Below, piece by piece: positions 47,592-56,273 of a stretch of DNA of 64,000 nt (its first letter is position 1; each line of letters opens with the position of its first letter). The stretch comes from Williamsia serinedens. GTDB lineage: Bacteria > Actinomycetota > Actinomycetes > Mycobacteriales > Mycobacteriaceae. The position numbers and the translations under genes were made by a program. The stretch is taken from contig NZ_JAMTCG010000011.1 of NCBI RefSeq assembly GCF_024171725.1, forward strand, positions 1 through 64,000, in the 5' to 3' direction. Under the pieces are notes generated by a model. It was not told the DNA's origin. It was given only the letters and a program-made list of their open reading frames with translations, and ran no database searches.

Positions 47592-49628
47592 TCAGTTGCC
47601 GGGGCCGGAGATGGTGGTGTTCTTCGGGATGGCGGTGATGAGCGTCTTGCCGCCGGTGCTGGTGGTTTGCACGAGCTGGTCGATGACCGTGGGTTCACCT
47701 CCCCCCGGCGGGGTTTCGGTGAGACGCACCGCGTAGAGGCCGGATCCTTGGTCGCGGATTTCCAGGCAGTGGGTGGTTCCCGGTGGGGTGCGGCTGATCG
47801 CGGCGTCGAGCTGATCGGCGGAGCCGATCGCCGCATCCGGTGTGGCGAAACTGCGGGCCGCGGCACCGTTGCGTTCGACGTAGTAGGCGTAGTCGAACGC
47901 CTTGATGACCTGCGGGCCGCTGGTGGTGTCGCCTCGGTCGCGGCCGGTCGTGACCGGCCCGCTCGAGGTGCTCGGGCAGTCGCCGCTCGCGGTGGCGGCG
48001 CCTGCCTGCCCGTCACCACTGATCGGGTCACCCGAGGACGCCGGGCGCGGTGCCGGAGCGGAGTCGTCACCGCTGACCGCCCACCCGATCACCCCGACCA
48101 GAGCGGCCAGGACGACGAGACCGGCCATGGCCACCACGGCCCACCTGCGTCGCGACGGCCCGCCCGAGGGCGGCCGCCCGCCGGGCAACGGGGTGGCCGG
48201 CGGCTCGGCATAGGCCGGTTCGCTGTAGGACGGTTCGGGGTGCTCGGAGTAGCCCGTGAGCGGTGCCTGGACCGGTGGGAGTTGCTCGGTGACCGCGTCG
48301 GCACCGCCACGGGCCGCCTCGGCGTAGGACGTTGCGGGCGGCTCGACCGGACCGATCGCCCCGGGCCACTCCGCCGGTCCGGCAGGCTCGTAGGGGTCGA
48401 CCGGGCGCTGGATGGGGGTGGGGATCTCGCCGGCGTCGTAGTCGCTGTCGAGGGCGGCGATGGTGTCGGCGACCTCCGCGGCCAGGGCTGTGTAGGCCGA
48501 CGTCGTCGACTGCGACAGCTGCTCGGGCACGATCCGGTCCCCGGAGGCGAACGCCGGTTCATACGGCATCTCGAACACCCGCCGGATCCCGGCCGCTTGC
48601 AGGTCGGCGATGATCGCCGCCCGGTCGCCGGCCGACGATTCCGGGGTCGCAGCGATCGCGACGACCGCGGTGGACACGAGCTCGTCGAGGCCGCGGGCGG
48701 ACAGGCCGCGCAGCATCTGCGTCACCTTCGCCGCGGCGTCGCGGCGGATGGTCAGCGGGACCACGAGGACGTCGGCGTGGCTGGTGACCCACTGCCAGTT
48801 CTCGGCCAGGTCGTCGTTGCCGGTGTCGACGACGACCAGCGAACGGTGCCGGCGCAGCACCGACATCACCGTCGCGCATTCCGCGGCGCCGATCGCCCGC
48901 GGCCGGGTGGAGGAGTTGTCCGAGGCCAGCACTTCCTCGGTGGTGGGCTGCTTGCGCAGGAACGCCCCGAGCGCGCCGGCCGCCGTGTTGCCCGCGGCGA
49001 GGGTGTCGGCGTGCTCGAGCAGGTCCCACACGCAGGTGTCGCGGCCTGCGGGAGCGGCGGCCGCGGCGCGCTCGGCGAGGGTGCCCTTGGACTCGTTGGC
49101 GTCCCAGGCGACCACTCCCCCGCCCCGGTTGCGGCCGAAGATCGAGGCGAGCATCAGCGTCGTCGGCGTCTTGCCCTGCCCGCCTTTGACGTTGATGACC
49201 GCGACCGTCGCGGTCCCGGCGATCGTCTGCTGCACGCGGGTGGCGTTGACGCGGTAGGCGACCTCGTCACCGGACGCCGGTGGGCGCAGCTGCAACCCCA
49301 ATGCGGCGTTGACCCGGCCCCGCCATCCCCACTGCGCCTTGTGCGCCGACACCGCGGCGACGAGGTCGCTGGTCGCCGACGACGTCACGGGCGCGGCCGG
49401 GGCGGGGGTGCCGGGCCGGGCCGGGGGTGTCATGCCGGTGGTGACCGGCTGAATCCCCGCCGCGGGGTCGGACACTGCGCGCAGGGCACCGCCGCTGCGG
49501 GCGGCGGCGTCGGTGGGGCGGGTGCTGTGCAGGCGTTGGCGGCGCATGTTCACCGGCGCCTCGGCGGCGTACTCCGCGGGGTCGGCCGGGCCGGCGGGCC
49601 CGGTGTAGTCGGGGTTGTGTGCGTTCAT
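47592..49628 (-). CDS. ParA/MinD-type ATPase with membrane helix and exported domain
   Basis: 678 residues from ATG 49628. Pro/Ala-rich head (1-90), then a ParA/MinD-like ATPase (about 135-395): deviant Walker A VINVKGGQGKTPTTLML (148-154), VVVDTGNDDLAE and VLVVPLTIRRDAAAK. A Pro/Tyr linker follows, then one membrane helix (496-518, WAVVAMAGLVVLAALVGVIG) and an exported domain of about 150 residues with a cysteine pair. It resembles the ESX-associated EspI layout. It may position or energise the mating complex; it is unlikely to segregate DNA. Confidence 0.8.
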   Translation of the reverse strand: MNAHNPDYTGPAGPADPAEYAAEAPVNMRRQRLHSTRPTDAAARSGGALRAVSDPAAGIQPVTTGMTPPARPGTPAPAAPVTSSATSDLVAAVSAHKAQWGWRGRVNAALGLQLRPPASGDEVAYRVNATRVQQTIAGTATVAVINVKGGQGKTPTTLMLASIFGRNRGGGVVAWDANESKGTLAERAAAAAPAGRDTCVWDLLEHADTLAAGNTAAGALGAFLRKQPTTEEVLASDNSSTRPRAIGAAECATVMSVLRRHRSLVVVDTGNDDLAENWQWVTSHADVLVVPLTIRRDAAAKVTQMLRGLSARGLDELVSTAVVAIAATPESSAGDRAAIIADLQAAGIRRVFEMPYEPAFASGDRIVPEQLSQSTTSAYTALAAEVADTIAALDSDYDAGEIPTPIQRPVDPYEPAGPAEWPGAIGPVEPPATSYAEAARGGADAVTEQLPPVQAPLTGYSEHPEPSYSEPAYAEPPATPLPGGRPPSGGPSRRRWAVVAMAGLVVLAALVGVIGWAVSGDDSAPAPRPASSGDPISGDGQAGAATASGDCPSTSSGPVTTGRDRGDTTSGPQVIKAFDYAYYVERNGAAARSFATPDAAIGSADQLDAAISRTPPGTTHCLEIRDQGSGLYAVRLTETPPGGGEPTVIDQLVQTTSTGGKTLITAIPKNTTISGPGN

Positions 49629-49676
49629 CGGCTCTCGCCTCCGTTGGTGACGAACAGGCTTGTGCGGTGGGTCGGG

Positions 49677-50315
49677 TCAGCGCTCACTCAGCGACGACAC
49701 CTCCCACATGTCGGGGGTGGCCTCGGTCGCGACGACGGCGACCAGGCGCGGCGGCGCGGGGTCGAGGACGGCGCCGGAGCTGGTGTAGGGCAGCTGCGTG
49801 ACCCGGAAGATGAAGTACTTCCTCGACGGATCGGTGGTCGGCGCGCCGTCGGTGGGCATCACGTCGACCGACACCTTGAGCTTCGCGCCGGCCGAGGACC
49901 ACGACAGCCATTGCGCGCCGGGCCCGTTGACCGATCCGGTCGAGGTGGTCTGCGCGGCGAACGCGGAGGTCAGCAGCGGGGCGGTGCGGGCGGCGGCGTC
50001 ATCGGGGCCGGTGTCGGTGGTGGGGTCCCACGAGTACCAGACCTGCACAGCGGTTTTCGCGACCTGGAACGGGTCGCTGCGGTCGACGTCGGCCGCCCAC
50101 GCGGGCAGCTCGGTCGCCGGAGTGGGTGCGGTGGCGGTGGGGCTGTCGCCGTTGGGTAGGTCGGTGGGGTCCCACTGCTGGGCACGCGGGATCGACGTTT
50201 GCGTGGCCGTCGGTGTGGTGGTGGCGGTGTCGTCGCTCCCGCAGGCGGTCACGGTGACCGCGGCGATGACGGCGAGGGCGGCCGCGGCTGCTGTCGTGCG
50301 CAGGGTGTGGATCAT
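49677..50315 (-). CDS. Exported lipoprotein, VirB8-like C-terminal fold possible
   Basis: 212 residues from ATG 50315 (GGAGG upstream). Lipoprotein signal with lipobox V-T-A-C (C25), a Thr/Pro-rich spacer, then an alpha+beta domain (DPFQVAKTAVQVWYSWDPTT, KLKVSVDVMPTDGAPT, KYFIFRVTQLPYTSSG) similar in length and order to the exported NTF2-like domain of TcpC/VirB8 proteins. Lipid-anchored at the outer face. Start overlaps the stop of the wall hydrolase by 4 bases. Confidence 0.7.
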   Translation of the reverse strand: MIHTLRTTAAAAALAVIAAVTVTACGSDDTATTTPTATQTSIPRAQQWDPTDLPNGDSPTATAPTPATELPAWAADVDRSDPFQVAKTAVQVWYSWDPTTDTGPDDAAARTAPLLTSAFAAQTTSTGSVNGPGAQWLSWSSAGAKLKVSVDVMPTDGAPTTDPSRKYFIFRVTQLPYTSSGAVLDPAPPRLVAVVATEATPDMWEVSSLSER

Positions 50316-52411
50316 CCGAACCTCCGTGCTTGGAAACCGGCGCCGAGGTTGGCGACCGGGGAGACTTTCACGACCTGCCCGAAGTCGGGGGCCTCGACCA
50401 TCTGGCCGTTGCCGGCGTAGATCGCGACGTGGCCGGGGTTGTCGCCGGCGGGGAACACCAGGTCGCCCGGGGCCAGAGCAGCGGTCGGGACCGACCGTCC
50501 GCGGGGATCGTGGAGCTGGTCGGACGCGAGGTGGTTGAGCACGATCTGCCCGCCGGAGGCGGTGGCGATCGCGTTGAGCGCCAGACCGGAGCAGTCGAAG
50601 CCGGACTGTCCACCGCCCTGCCCGCCGGTGGGGCCGTGGATGTCTCCGCCGCCCCACACATACGGCTGTCCGCGCCAGCGGGCCGCGGCGGCGACGACCC
50701 GGGCGCCGAAGGTGCCGCCGGAGATCCCGAGGTTCGCTGCACCGGCGAATTTCGCCTGCGCGGCCGCGGGGATGTTGCGGACGTAGTTGAGGGTCTGGCT
50801 GTTCTGGCAGACCCCGCCCTGGGCCTCGGTGGCGCCGGGCCCGCAGTTGTACATCGACAGGTAGAGCTCGGTGAGGTCGCCTTTGAGCTTGCCCTTGGCC
50901 AGGTCGTCTTTTGCGATCTTGGCCAGCTCGCAGTCGTAGGCGGCCTGGGTCATCACCGCATCGGGAATCGAGCGGGGGTCTTTGGTGCCGTTGCCGTCAC
51001 CGTCGACGCCCTTCGCCGCCCACGTCGCGGGGAGGAACTGTGCCGGGCCGGTCGCCTGAGACCCCGCGTTGTACGCCTCGACATTGAAGCCGCTCTCGTT
51101 CTCGAGCTGCGCGGCGATGATCGGTGCGGGCACCTCGGCACACGTGGTGCCGGCCTTGATGATCCACGGCTCGAACGCCGCCGGGACCGACCCGGGGCGC
51201 AGGCCCGCTCCCCCGGCGCCGGGGGCGGCGGGGCCGCACCCGGCGCCCGCGCCGGCGGCGGGTCCCTGCGTGACGCCGCCGGGGGCCAGACCGTAACGCT
51301 GCCCGGGGGTGGGCATGCCGTGTCCGACGGTGGTGACGTGGACGTGATCGAAGTGGTTCTGGGTCGGAGAACCGCGGTCCTCCATGGTGTTCGAGGCGCC
51401 CTGGGCGGGCCGGTAGACCTGCCGCCAGATGATGTACTGGACTTGGAAGACGTCCTTGTTGGCCATCACGTAGTCGGCGATCTGATCGCCGAGGGCCTTG
51501 CCGGCGGGGGTGTCCCAGCCGGGGATCATGATGTCGGCGGCACGACCCGACGGGTGATCGGGGTAGGCGTCCTGGGGCCGCCACCCGCCGATCGTCTGCA
51601 GCTGCGGGAACTTCTGCGCGACAGCGCGCGCGACGCGCACGGTGTCGACCTGCCAATGCGCCTCGCTGCCCATCCGCGCCGGTAGCGGCGGAAGGTCCCC
51701 GCCGGCCGCGGCGGCCGGGGTGTCGCTCGCATCACCGGCAGGAGGTGCCCGCGGCGATGCGGGGGTCGATGCGTCGGGTGAGGCGGGTCCGACGACCGCG
51801 GCGAGCTGCGCCGGATCGCTGGATTGCCCGGAACTGCCGGGGTCGCCAGCGCCCTTGAGCCACGGCATCGGGTCGACGGCTTTGCCGCCGTCGAGCCGCC
51901 CGCCGGGCCACACCTCGAAGTGCAGGTGCGGGCCCGACGACTCGCCCTCAGACCCCACGGTGGCCAACTGTGTTCCCGCGCTGACCTTGTCCCCCTCGTG
52001 CACCTTGAGTGACGAGGCGGGCTCGTGGCCGTAGACCGTGGACAGCTTCTTGCCGTCGACGGTGGAGTCGATCACGACCCAGGTGCCGAACCCGCTCGCC
52101 GGTCCGGCCTCGCGCACGGTGCCGTCGAGGGCGGCGTAGATCGGGGTGCCCAGCGGGGCCTCGAAGTCCTGGCCGTAGTGGAACGCACCGTCACGCGGGC
52201 CGAACGGGGAACCCACCTTGTAGGTGCCTGCCTTGAGTGGCATCAGCTTTGCACCGGCGGTGACCGTGGACCCCGACGTCGCCGCACCGGGAAGGCAGTC
52301 GTCGACCTTGGGGTTGTCGCTGCCGAGCCCGATGAGCGCGACGAGACCAAGGATCACGGCGCCGACAAGGATCGGCACCGCTACCTTCGTTTTCGTCGAT
52401 TGAGCGCTCAT
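50312..52411 (-). CDS. Four-domain cell-wall hydrolase of the mating channel
   Basis: 699 residues from ATG 52411. Membrane anchor 10-30; LytM/M23 zinc endopeptidase (about 60-170: H78, D82, H162, H164 in SGPHLHFEVW); a MepA/D,D-peptidase-like domain (about 250-362: HPSGRAADIMIP and HFDHVHVTT); a lysozyme-like transglycosylase (about 425-525: ENESGFNVEAYNAGSQATGP, catalytic E439); and NlpC/P60 (about 565-699: C607 in GFDCSGL, H661 in HVAIYAGNG). It would cut glycan and peptide bonds to open peptidoglycan for the channel. Four catalytic modules in one chain is unusual. Confidence 0.9.
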   Translation of the reverse strand: MSAQSTKTKVAVPILVGAVILGLVALIGLGSDNPKVDDCLPGAATSGSTVTAGAKLMPLKAGTYKVGSPFGPRDGAFHYGQDFEAPLGTPIYAALDGTVREAGPASGFGTWVVIDSTVDGKKLSTVYGHEPASSLKVHEGDKVSAGTQLATVGSEGESSGPHLHFEVWPGGRLDGGKAVDPMPWLKGAGDPGSSGQSSDPAQLAAVVGPASPDASTPASPRAPPAGDASDTPAAAAGGDLPPLPARMGSEAHWQVDTVRVARAVAQKFPQLQTIGGWRPQDAYPDHPSGRAADIMIPGWDTPAGKALGDQIADYVMANKDVFQVQYIIWRQVYRPAQGASNTMEDRGSPTQNHFDHVHVTTVGHGMPTPGQRYGLAPGGVTQGPAAGAGAGCGPAAPGAGGAGLRPGSVPAAFEPWIIKAGTTCAEVPAPIIAAQLENESGFNVEAYNAGSQATGPAQFLPATWAAKGVDGDGNGTKDPRSIPDAVMTQAAYDCELAKIAKDDLAKGKLKGDLTELYLSMYNCGPGATEAQGGVCQNSQTLNYVRNIPAAAQAKFAGAANLGISGGTFGARVVAAAARWRGQPYVWGGGDIHGPTGGQGGGQSGFDCSGLALNAIATASGGQIVLNHLASDQLHDPRGRSVPTAALAPGDLVFPAGDNPGHVAIYAGNGQMVEAPDFGQVVKVSPVANLGAGFQARRFG

Positions 52412-52547
52412 AGCGCAGCCTCACAATGCAATTCACACGCCGTACATGTGCCCCGCCCGGGCAATGAAGTGGCTGGATGGATGGTCGAGCGATCGGTCGT
52501 CTAGGTGGAGTCCTCCGGATGCGTGGGTCGGTGATGGGTCATGGCGA

Positions 52548-54680
52548 TCAGCCCGAGATCTGCTGACGGAAGAAGTTGACGAGCCACTGCAGGGCCGTCT
52601 TGCCGCCCTCGACGAGCATCGAGGCGTACTTGGTGTGGGTGCCCGAGGCGTAGAACGACGCAGCGTCGAGGCCCTGACCGATCAGGCTGGTGAGGTCCTG
52701 CGCGCCTTGGCTTCCCGCCAGCGACACCAGGTTCGAGGCGATGCCGGGAAGGTCATTGCCGGTCGCGGCCGCAGCCATCGACTGCTGTGAGGGATCGGCG
52801 GCGGCGTCGAGCTGCTCGGGTGAGAGCTTCGCGCCTGGCGACAGCACGCCCAGTCCGACCGAGGCCAGGTCCAGGCCGATCGGCACCAGACGGGCCAGTT
52901 GCAGCAGGTTGCCGGTCTCGAGGACCGACCACGCCACTTCCTGGATCTGGCCGACGTCGCGGGCCAGGCGCACGATGTCGACGTTGGCGAGCAGGCCCAG
53001 GACCAGCGACACGATCTGGGTGGTGCCGGTGGTGTCGGGGATGAACGTGACCAGCTGCGCGGCGGTGTGGAAGTCGATCTGCGCGGCCATCTTCACCCAC
53101 GGCTCGAACTGCTTGTTCAGCATGCGAGCGGTGTTGTGGGCGCCCTTCACATCGCCGCGGAACACCTGCTGCGGCAGCGTGGCGAGGGAGTTGATGATGC
53201 CCTGGTAGTCGGTGTCGACGACCGCGGAGACCACGTTGAGGGCCTGGTTGATGACCGTGGCGGGCTTGAGGGTGCCCAGGATGTTGCCCGCCGTCGCCAG
53301 TGCGTCCGCGGGCATCGACCCCACGGGTGCGACCTGGCCGGCGAGCTGTGTCGCCGTTCCGGCCAGGGCGTTGTAGTTCGGGGTCGAGGTAGGTGCCGTC
53401 GGCGAGGCCGACCCGCTCGGGAGGATCGAGGTGGTCGAGCCGGCACTCGCCGACGGAGTCTGTGAGGTGGTGCCCTGCGCGGTCGTGGCGCCCGACACCG
53501 AGGCCAACGTCGATGCGATCGACGACGCGTTGTTGACGATGCCGCCGACGTCGACCTTGCCCAGCTGAGACAGCAGCGAGTTCGCCTGCCCCATCGGTGT
53601 GTTCGGCGCGGCGGTGGTGAGTTCCTGGCGCACGCCGGGCGTGGAGGAGATGAACTGCTGGGTCTGCTGGACCGGGGCGAACGTCGCCACCAGCTGCTGT
53701 GCCAGTGCGCCGATGCTCGCGACGTCACCGGCCGCGGCCGCCGAGGACGGGGCGGGGGCGTTCTGCAACGTCGCGAGCTTGTCGCGCAGCATTCCCGCGG
53801 TCGAGGTTGCGCCCGAGAGGTCTGCGCTGCTGTAGTCCGACACCAGGCTCGACGACGACAGCGACCCTGCGGCCGGAGCGGACGACGCGACGCCCGACTG
53901 ACCCGTCGCCGACGCAGCGGGAACAGCCGGGGCCGCTGACGTGGACGAGGTGGATGCGAGCGCGGTGGTGGCCGTCGCACCGCCCGCAGGTGCGCCGAGC
54001 ACCTTCCCAAGCGAGCTCAGCAGGCCGTCCTTGCCCTGCGAGACGCTGCAATACAGGTCGCCGGGGGCGCAGATCTGCTTTGTGACCGCCGAGAGGGCAC
54101 CGAACCCTTCGGGCCGAATACCCGAGATTCCCTGCCCCACCGGCTTCGGGCCGATCGTCTGGGCGCCGGCAGTCCCCTGCTTCGGGTCAGCCACCAACCC
54201 CACGCCGAGGACCTGGGCCGCGGGAACGACGCCCCGGCCGTTACCGATGTCGGCCGCGACGTCGCCGGCGATATCGGCGCCCTGCGAGTAGCCAGCGATC
54301 ACGAACCGAGATCCCGCGCACTGCTGCAAGATCCGGTTGACCGCCTCCTTGCCCGACTGCTGCGACTGCGCATACGTCAGTCCCTTGTCGAACGCCGACG
54401 CCGAATAGGGCACGTACTTCGTGTCCAGCGACGACCCGTAGTCGGACTTCAACTGCTTGCCGACCGGGGCCAACATCCCGACCGGTGTCTCGGGGTTCGC
54501 GGTCGGATTGGTCTCCCACGTACCCGGCACCAGAACGGCTACGTAGGGCGCGCACGAGCCTGTCGAGGCTCCGGGCGCATCTGCTGCTGCGTGTCCGATG
54601 CCGAGTGCCATCGCGATTGCGGCGACAACCGTTGTGGCGATTACGCGGAAGCACGCACGAGACTGCGACTTACCGTGCAA
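52548..54680 (-). CDS. Cutinase-type alpha/beta hydrolase with a large internal insertion
   Basis: 710 residues from TTG 54680; a TTG at 54812 would give 754. No ATG is available, so the start is uncertain. Signal peptide (RVIATTVVAAIAMALG...HAAAD). Cutinase core: YVAVLVPGTWETNP, nucleophile Ser in FVIAGYSQGADIAG (S132) and acid in ICAPGDLYCS (D208). In normal cutinases the His follows within about 20 residues; here the matching FYASGTHTKYASMLVEGG (H682) and helix LQWLVNFF come at the very C-terminus, after about 450 Ala/Ser/Thr-rich residues. Such enzymes hydrolyse lipid or polymer esters. Here it may loosen mycolate layers during mating. Confidence 0.75.
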   Translation of the reverse strand: MHGKSQSRACFRVIATTVVAAIAMALGIGHAAADAPGASTGSCAPYVAVLVPGTWETNPTANPETPVGMLAPVGKQLKSDYGSSLDTKYVPYSASAFDKGLTYAQSQQSGKEAVNRILQQCAGSRFVIAGYSQGADIAGDVAADIGNGRGVVPAAQVLGVGLVADPKQGTAGAQTIGPKPVGQGISGIRPEGFGALSAVTKQICAPGDLYCSVSQGKDGLLSSLGKVLGAPAGGATATTALASTSSTSAAPAVPAASATGQSGVASSAPAAGSLSSSSLVSDYSSADLSGATSTAGMLRDKLATLQNAPAPSSAAAAGDVASIGALAQQLVATFAPVQQTQQFISSTPGVRQELTTAAPNTPMGQANSLLSQLGKVDVGGIVNNASSIASTLASVSGATTAQGTTSQTPSASAGSTTSILPSGSASPTAPTSTPNYNALAGTATQLAGQVAPVGSMPADALATAGNILGTLKPATVINQALNVVSAVVDTDYQGIINSLATLPQQVFRGDVKGAHNTARMLNKQFEPWVKMAAQIDFHTAAQLVTFIPDTTGTTQIVSLVLGLLANVDIVRLARDVGQIQEVAWSVLETGNLLQLARLVPIGLDLASVGLGVLSPGAKLSPEQLDAAADPSQQSMAAAATGNDLPGIASNLVSLAGSQGAQDLTSLIGQGLDAASFYASGTHTKYASMLVEGGKTALQWLVNFFRQQISG

Positions 54681-54947
54681 ATCGGTGCTGGGTGTCCCCA
54701 AGGGTCGACTCCGATCGGATCGTGAGATCCGATCGGCGCACCTACGATGGGTGCGTCGGTCGGCTCTCGCCGGCTGGCATCCCCCGGCTCGGACGTCGTT
54801 CGAGTTCGCCAAAACCGCAACGTCCGGGTCGGGGCCTTCTTTTGGTCTTCCTGGTCCCTGGTCGAGCCGCTATCCGGCTCGCGATGTCTGGACCATACCA
54901 CGGTCTATGCTGACAGCTTGTGATGATCGCGAGACGGGTGCGGCACA

Positions 54948-55436
54948 GTGATTAGCCATGGTGGGAGGCGCCGCGCCCGGAGCGTGTCGGTGAGTCGGCG
55001 AGTGATGCGTGGCTTCTCGGCCAACACCCTCACGGAGGTTCGCGAAGCGCGGAACTTCTCGATCTCCGACCTTGCTCGCCTTGCGCAGATCGGGCGCAGC
55101 ACTCTGCATCATTGGGAAACCGGTCACGCGTCGCCGCAGGTGGATCTCCTCGCAAGAGTCGCCCAGGCGCTCGACGTTCCCATGAGCGAGCTGGTCGACG
55201 TCGCGCCCGACGAGCGGTTTCCGGGTGACTACCGGGTCCTCCGTGGCCTTACCCAGCCTCAGCTTGGACAGGCTGCCGCGGTCCCGACAGCGACCGTCGG
55301 CGCCGTCGAGCGCGGCGAAGTTGCCCTCAACGACGAGCTCGCCGAGCGGCTCGCTCACGCTGTGGGCACGTCGGTTGCCGAGTACCGGGCCGCGCACGAT
55401 CGCGCGCGTCGCCGACCGCCCGGCATGCCTGCCTAG
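54948..55436 (+). CDS. Tandem-HTH XRE-type transcriptional regulator
   Basis: 162 residues from GTG 54948; GTG 54990 is possible. Two XRE helix-turn-helix units: LTEVREARNFSISDLARLAQ followed by IGRSTLHHWETGHASPQVDL (about 28-80), and a second, VLRGLTQPQLGQAAAVPTAT then VGAVERGEVALNDELAERLA (about 95-145). No sensor domain. Divergent from the T4SS operon across 130-270 bases, the classic place for its repressor. A TATGCT -10-like hexamer is at 54904-54909. Confidence 0.85.
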   Translation: MISHGGRRRARSVSVSRRVMRGFSANTLTEVREARNFSISDLARLAQIGRSTLHHWETGHASPQVDLLARVAQALDVPMSELVDVAPDERFPGDYRVLRGLTQPQLGQAAAVPTATVGAVERGEVALNDELAERLAHAVGTSVAEYRAAHDRARRRPPGMPA

Positions 55437-55444
55437 GCCCACGA

Positions 55445-56113
55445 TCATCGGATCGGCTCCGACGCGGCGAAGAGCAGCACCGTCCGGCGGCGCTCAATCT
55501 CGACCTGCCGGAAGCTGCTACTGAGGTGGCCAAGAAGCGCACGTTCGGTATCGCCGAGGTTGCCGAACGTCCCCATGTGATTGAGCCGCCGCAGAAGCGC
55601 GCGGCCGAGCCGATTGTGCTCCGCCTCTGCCCCCAGCACCGTCGCGCCGAACATCACTCCCTCGTCGGCGGTGAGGTTCGCAAGGTTGCGGACGGCGGTA
55701 CGGCGGACATCGGAGCCCGGGGCGAGGCAATGCAGAACGTAGTTTGCTGCAACTGACTTGAAGCGGCGGGTGGGAAGCGTTGCCCGGTCGAGGATGTCGC
55801 CGACGTGTTCCCGGACCGCCGGATGCGAGACCCTCCGTGAGACGAAGCGCAGCGCATCCGGGTTGGGATCGATGAGGCTCAGAGCGGCCCAGTCGATGTG
55901 GCGGGTCTGCTCAGTGACGAAGTGACCCGACCCGACCCCGATCTCGGCGTGGTCATCTGTGCCGTGCCGGCGGTACATCTCGGTCAGGTCAGACAGTGAG
56001 CATCCCCAGGCACGCGGGGAGGTGAAGTGCAGGACGAAGGCGTCGTACAAGCGCAGGTTCACACCGCTGTATGCGGTCGCGCTACGGGGGATCGTCGTCA
56101 GATCTGTCGGCAT
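55445..56113 (-). CDS. Class I SAM-dependent methyltransferase
   Basis: 222 residues from ATG 56113. Motif I HAEIGVGSGHFV (about 55-66) binds the cofactor, followed by the acidic end of the next strand (LSLIDPNPDAL, D82) and SVAANYVLHCLAP as motif IV. The N-terminus YSGVNLRLYDAFVLHFTSPR is typical of small-molecule methyltransferases with that head. No DNA-MTase (NPPY/DPPY) motif, so probably not part of restriction. Isolated from clear pathway genes; substrate unknown. Confidence 0.85.
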   Translation of the reverse strand: MPTDLTTIPRSATAYSGVNLRLYDAFVLHFTSPRAWGCSLSDLTEMYRRHGTDDHAEIGVGSGHFVTEQTRHIDWAALSLIDPNPDALRFVSRRVSHPAVREHVGDILDRATLPTRRFKSVAANYVLHCLAPGSDVRRTAVRNLANLTADEGVMFGATVLGAEAEHNRLGRALLRRLNHMGTFGNLGDTERALLGHLSSSFRQVEIERRRTVLLFAASEPIR

Positions 56114-56273
56114 CGACGTTCGGCTCTCCGGTGGGATGACGTCATCGCCCCAGCGCACGCCGGAGCAACAAATTCGCACCCACCGAGTGAGTCGTCAACC
56201 CGGCAGTTCCGCCAAACCGAACAGTTCGAGCGGAGCGTTGCTGAAGGTACCGATCTGGCAGCAGGCCGTCAAC

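Noticed and set aside
47334-50159. 941-residue plus-strand frame opposite the T4SS operon
   Set aside because: Antisense to three genes with signal peptides, Walker motifs and ribosome sites; the composition is Arg/Gly-rich noise.
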